From positions 1 through 6,629 of the forward strand of contig CAMLDO010000064.1 in the NCBI GenBank assembly GCA_946478865.1: a DNA stretch of 6,629 bases, in the 5' to 3' direction. This document shows positions 5,257 through 6,629 of the stretch, in pieces (position 1 is the first letter of the stretch; the number at the start of each line of letters is the position of its first letter). The notes below the pieces were generated by a model. That model was not told the DNA's origin and did no database searches. It was given only the letters and a program-made list of their open reading frames with translations. The position numbers and the translations under genes were made by a program. Origin of the DNA: an uncultured Methylobacillus sp. (lineage in GTDB: Bacteria; Pseudomonadota; Gammaproteobacteria; Burkholderiales; Methylophilaceae).

Positions 5257-6629
5257 ATGGAAAAGATGAAACTGGTCGTGATCGGCAACGGCATGGCGGG
5301 CATGCGCACCGTGGAAGAGCTGCTCAAGATCGCCCCCGAGCTGTACGACATCACCGTTTTCGGCGACGAGCCGCACCCCAATTACAACCGCATCATGCTG
5401 TCCCCGGTGCTCGCAGGCGAGCAGACGGTAGATGACATCGTGATCAACTCGCGCGAGTGGTATGCGGAAAACCATATCACCCTGCACGCCGGCAAGCGCG
5501 TCAACAAGATCGACCGCGTGAAGCGCATCGTCTATGCCGAAGACGGCACTTTTGCCGAATACGACCGCCTGCTGCTCGCGACCGGCTCCAAGCCGTTCAT
5601 GCTGCCGATTCCGGGCAAGGACCTGGAAGGCGTGATCGGCTTCCGCGACATCAGCGACGTGGACGCGATGATAGCCGCTTCCAACAATCATAAGCATGCC
5701 GTAGTCATCGGCGGCGGCCTGCTCGGCCTCGAAGCCGCCAATGGCCTCGCGATTCGCGGCATGGATGTCACCGTGATCCACCGCAGCGAATGGCTGCTCG
5801 AACGCCAGCTCGACAGCGTCGCGGGCAAGATGCTGCAGAAGTCGCTGGAGGACAAGGGCCTCAAGTTCCTGCTGCAAAAGGATACGGAACAGCTCGTCGG
5901 CGACAACGGCCGCGTCAAGGCCGTGCGCTTCAAGGACGGTCAGGAAATCCCGGCCGACCTCGTCGTCATGGCCGTCGGCATCCGCCCCAATTTCGCACTG
6001 GCCGAATCCGCGGGCATCTATTGCAATCGTGGCGTCGTGGTCAACGATACGCTGCAAACCTATGACCCACGCATCTATGCCGTCGGCGAATGCGTGGCGC
6101 ACCGCGGCATTTCCTACGGCTTGGTCGCTCCGCTGTTCGAGATGGCCAAGGTGTGCGCAACCCACCTCGCCAACTTCGGCATCGGCCGTTACACCGGCTC
6201 GGTGACTTCCACCAAGCTCAAGGTCACCGGCATCGACCTGTTCTCCGCCGGCGACTTCATGGGCAATGGCAAGACCGACGAGATCGTGCTGCACGACGCC
6301 GTGGGCGGCGTGTACAAGAAGATCGTGCTGGAAGGCGATCGCATCGTCGGCGCCTGTCTCTACGGCGATACCGCGGATGGCTCCTGGTACTTCCAGATGC
6401 TCAAGGACGCCAAGGACGTCCACGAAATCCGCGACCATCTCATGTTCGGCCAGAACCATCTCGGCGACGCCGGCCACAAGGGCCAAACCCAGGCCGCGGC
6501 AATGCCGGACAACGCCGAAGTGTGCGGCTGCAATGGCGTGTGCAAGGGCACCATCGTCAAGGCGATCAAGGAGCAAGGCCTGTTCAGCCTGGACGACGTG
6601 CGCAAGCACACCAAGGCTTCCGCCTCCTG
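5257..6629 (+). CDS. nirB: Assimilatory nitrite reductase [NAD(P)H] large subunit (5' part, truncated by window end)
   Basis: The reading frame is open from ATG 5257 to the window end (457 complete codons) and must continue. GAGGAG (5243-5248) sits 8 nt before the start. Visible domains: an FAD-binding Rossmann segment with GNGMAG (10-15), PNYNRIMLSPVLAGE (41-55) and ATGSKP (108-113); an NAD(P)H-binding segment VVIGGGLLGLEAANGL (149-164); the second FAD motif YAVGEC (274-279); a rubredoxin-reductase-like C-terminal domain (about 315-400); and a BFD-like [2Fe-2S] domain starting CGCNGVCKGTI (423-433). Its second cysteine pair is expected just past the window, after TKASAS (452-457). The enzyme reduces nitrite to ammonium with six electrons from NAD(P)H using FAD, Fe-S and siroheme; the siroheme/4Fe-4S half is not in view. 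NasB-type reductases of nitrate reductase share this N-terminal layout. The cobA neighbour and the close NirB-like N-terminus favour NirB. Confidence 0.9.
   Translation, partial: MEKMKLVVIGNGMAGMRTVEELLKIAPELYDITVFGDEPHPNYNRIMLSPVLAGEQTVDDIVINSREWYAENHITLHAGKRVNKIDRVKRIVYAEDGTFAEYDRLLLATGSKPFMLPIPGKDLEGVIGFRDISDVDAMIAASNNHKHAVVIGGGLLGLEAANGLAIRGMDVTVIHRSEWLLERQLDSVAGKMLQKSLEDKGLKFLLQKDTEQLVGDNGRVKAVRFKDGQEIPADLVVMAVGIRPNFALAESAGIYCNRGVVVNDTLQTYDPRIYAVGECVAHRGISYGLVAPLFEMAKVCATHLANFGIGRYTGSVTSTKLKVTGIDLFSAGDFMGNGKTDEIVLHDAVGGVYKKIVLEGDRIVGACLYGDTADGSWYFQMLKDAKDVHEIRDHLMFGQNHLGDAGHKGQTQAAAMPDNAEVCGCNGVCKGTIVKAIKEQGLFSLDDVRKHTKASAS

Noticed and set aside
5095..6609. A 504-codon open frame on the minus strand opposite nirB
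   Set aside because: It is an antisense shadow of high-GC codon usage. The + strand frame has clear NirB motifs and a good ribosome-binding site, while the minus product is a low-complexity A/V/H/D-rich sequence without recognisable domains.

Overview
The window is a GC-rich chromosomal segment from a proteobacterium, most likely a betaproteobacterium (Nitrosomonadales/Rhodocyclales-like). This rests on the codon usage, the style of the encoded proteins and the locus content. No 16S or marker gene is present, so the taxon is an inference. The core is an assimilatory nitrate/nitrite locus, all on the + strand: a nitrate/nitrite MFS transporter, a PP2C phosphatase–Ser/Thr kinase fusion with a C-terminal membrane anchor, uroporphyrinogen-III C-methyltransferase (siroheme synthesis), and the N-terminal part of the NADH-dependent nitrite reductase large subunit NirB, cut by the window edge.

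Layout. 1-564: 3' end of an outer-membrane beta-barrel of the alginate-export/porin type, closed by a strong intrinsic terminator (591-616). 722-1057: a small DUF3135-like protein with its own Shine-Dalgarno. 1058-1253: regulatory region with a sigma-54 (-24/-12) promoter, a plausible IHF site and two NtrC-like dyads. 1254-2465: nitrate/nitrite transporter. 2466-2554: short gap with a long imperfect hairpin. 2555-4249: phosphatase-kinase fusion. 4250-4472: a second regulatory region with a near-identical sigma-54 promoter, an IHF site and NtrC-like dyads. 4473-5225: cobA. 5257-6629: nirB, partial.

How it works together. Nitrate enters through the transporter. Nitrite is reduced to ammonium by the siroheme enzyme NirB(D), whose prosthetic group depends on the CobA product. 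Both transcription units carry almost the same sigma-54 core (17 of 20 positions identical), so transporter(-kinase) and cobA-nirB are predicted to switch on together under nitrogen limitation through NtrC. The membrane-tethered phosphatase/kinase beside the transporter suggests a second, post-translational layer of control. From memory, pseudomonads have a similar kinase gene next to nasA and nirBD, which supports a real functional link. The kinase's substrate is unknown.

I see no CRISPR array, mobile element, tRNA or rRNA. The most noteworthy points are the paired sigma-54/NtrC/IHF regulatory architecture and the opposing-activity phosphatase-kinase fusion embedded in a nitrate assimilation locus.
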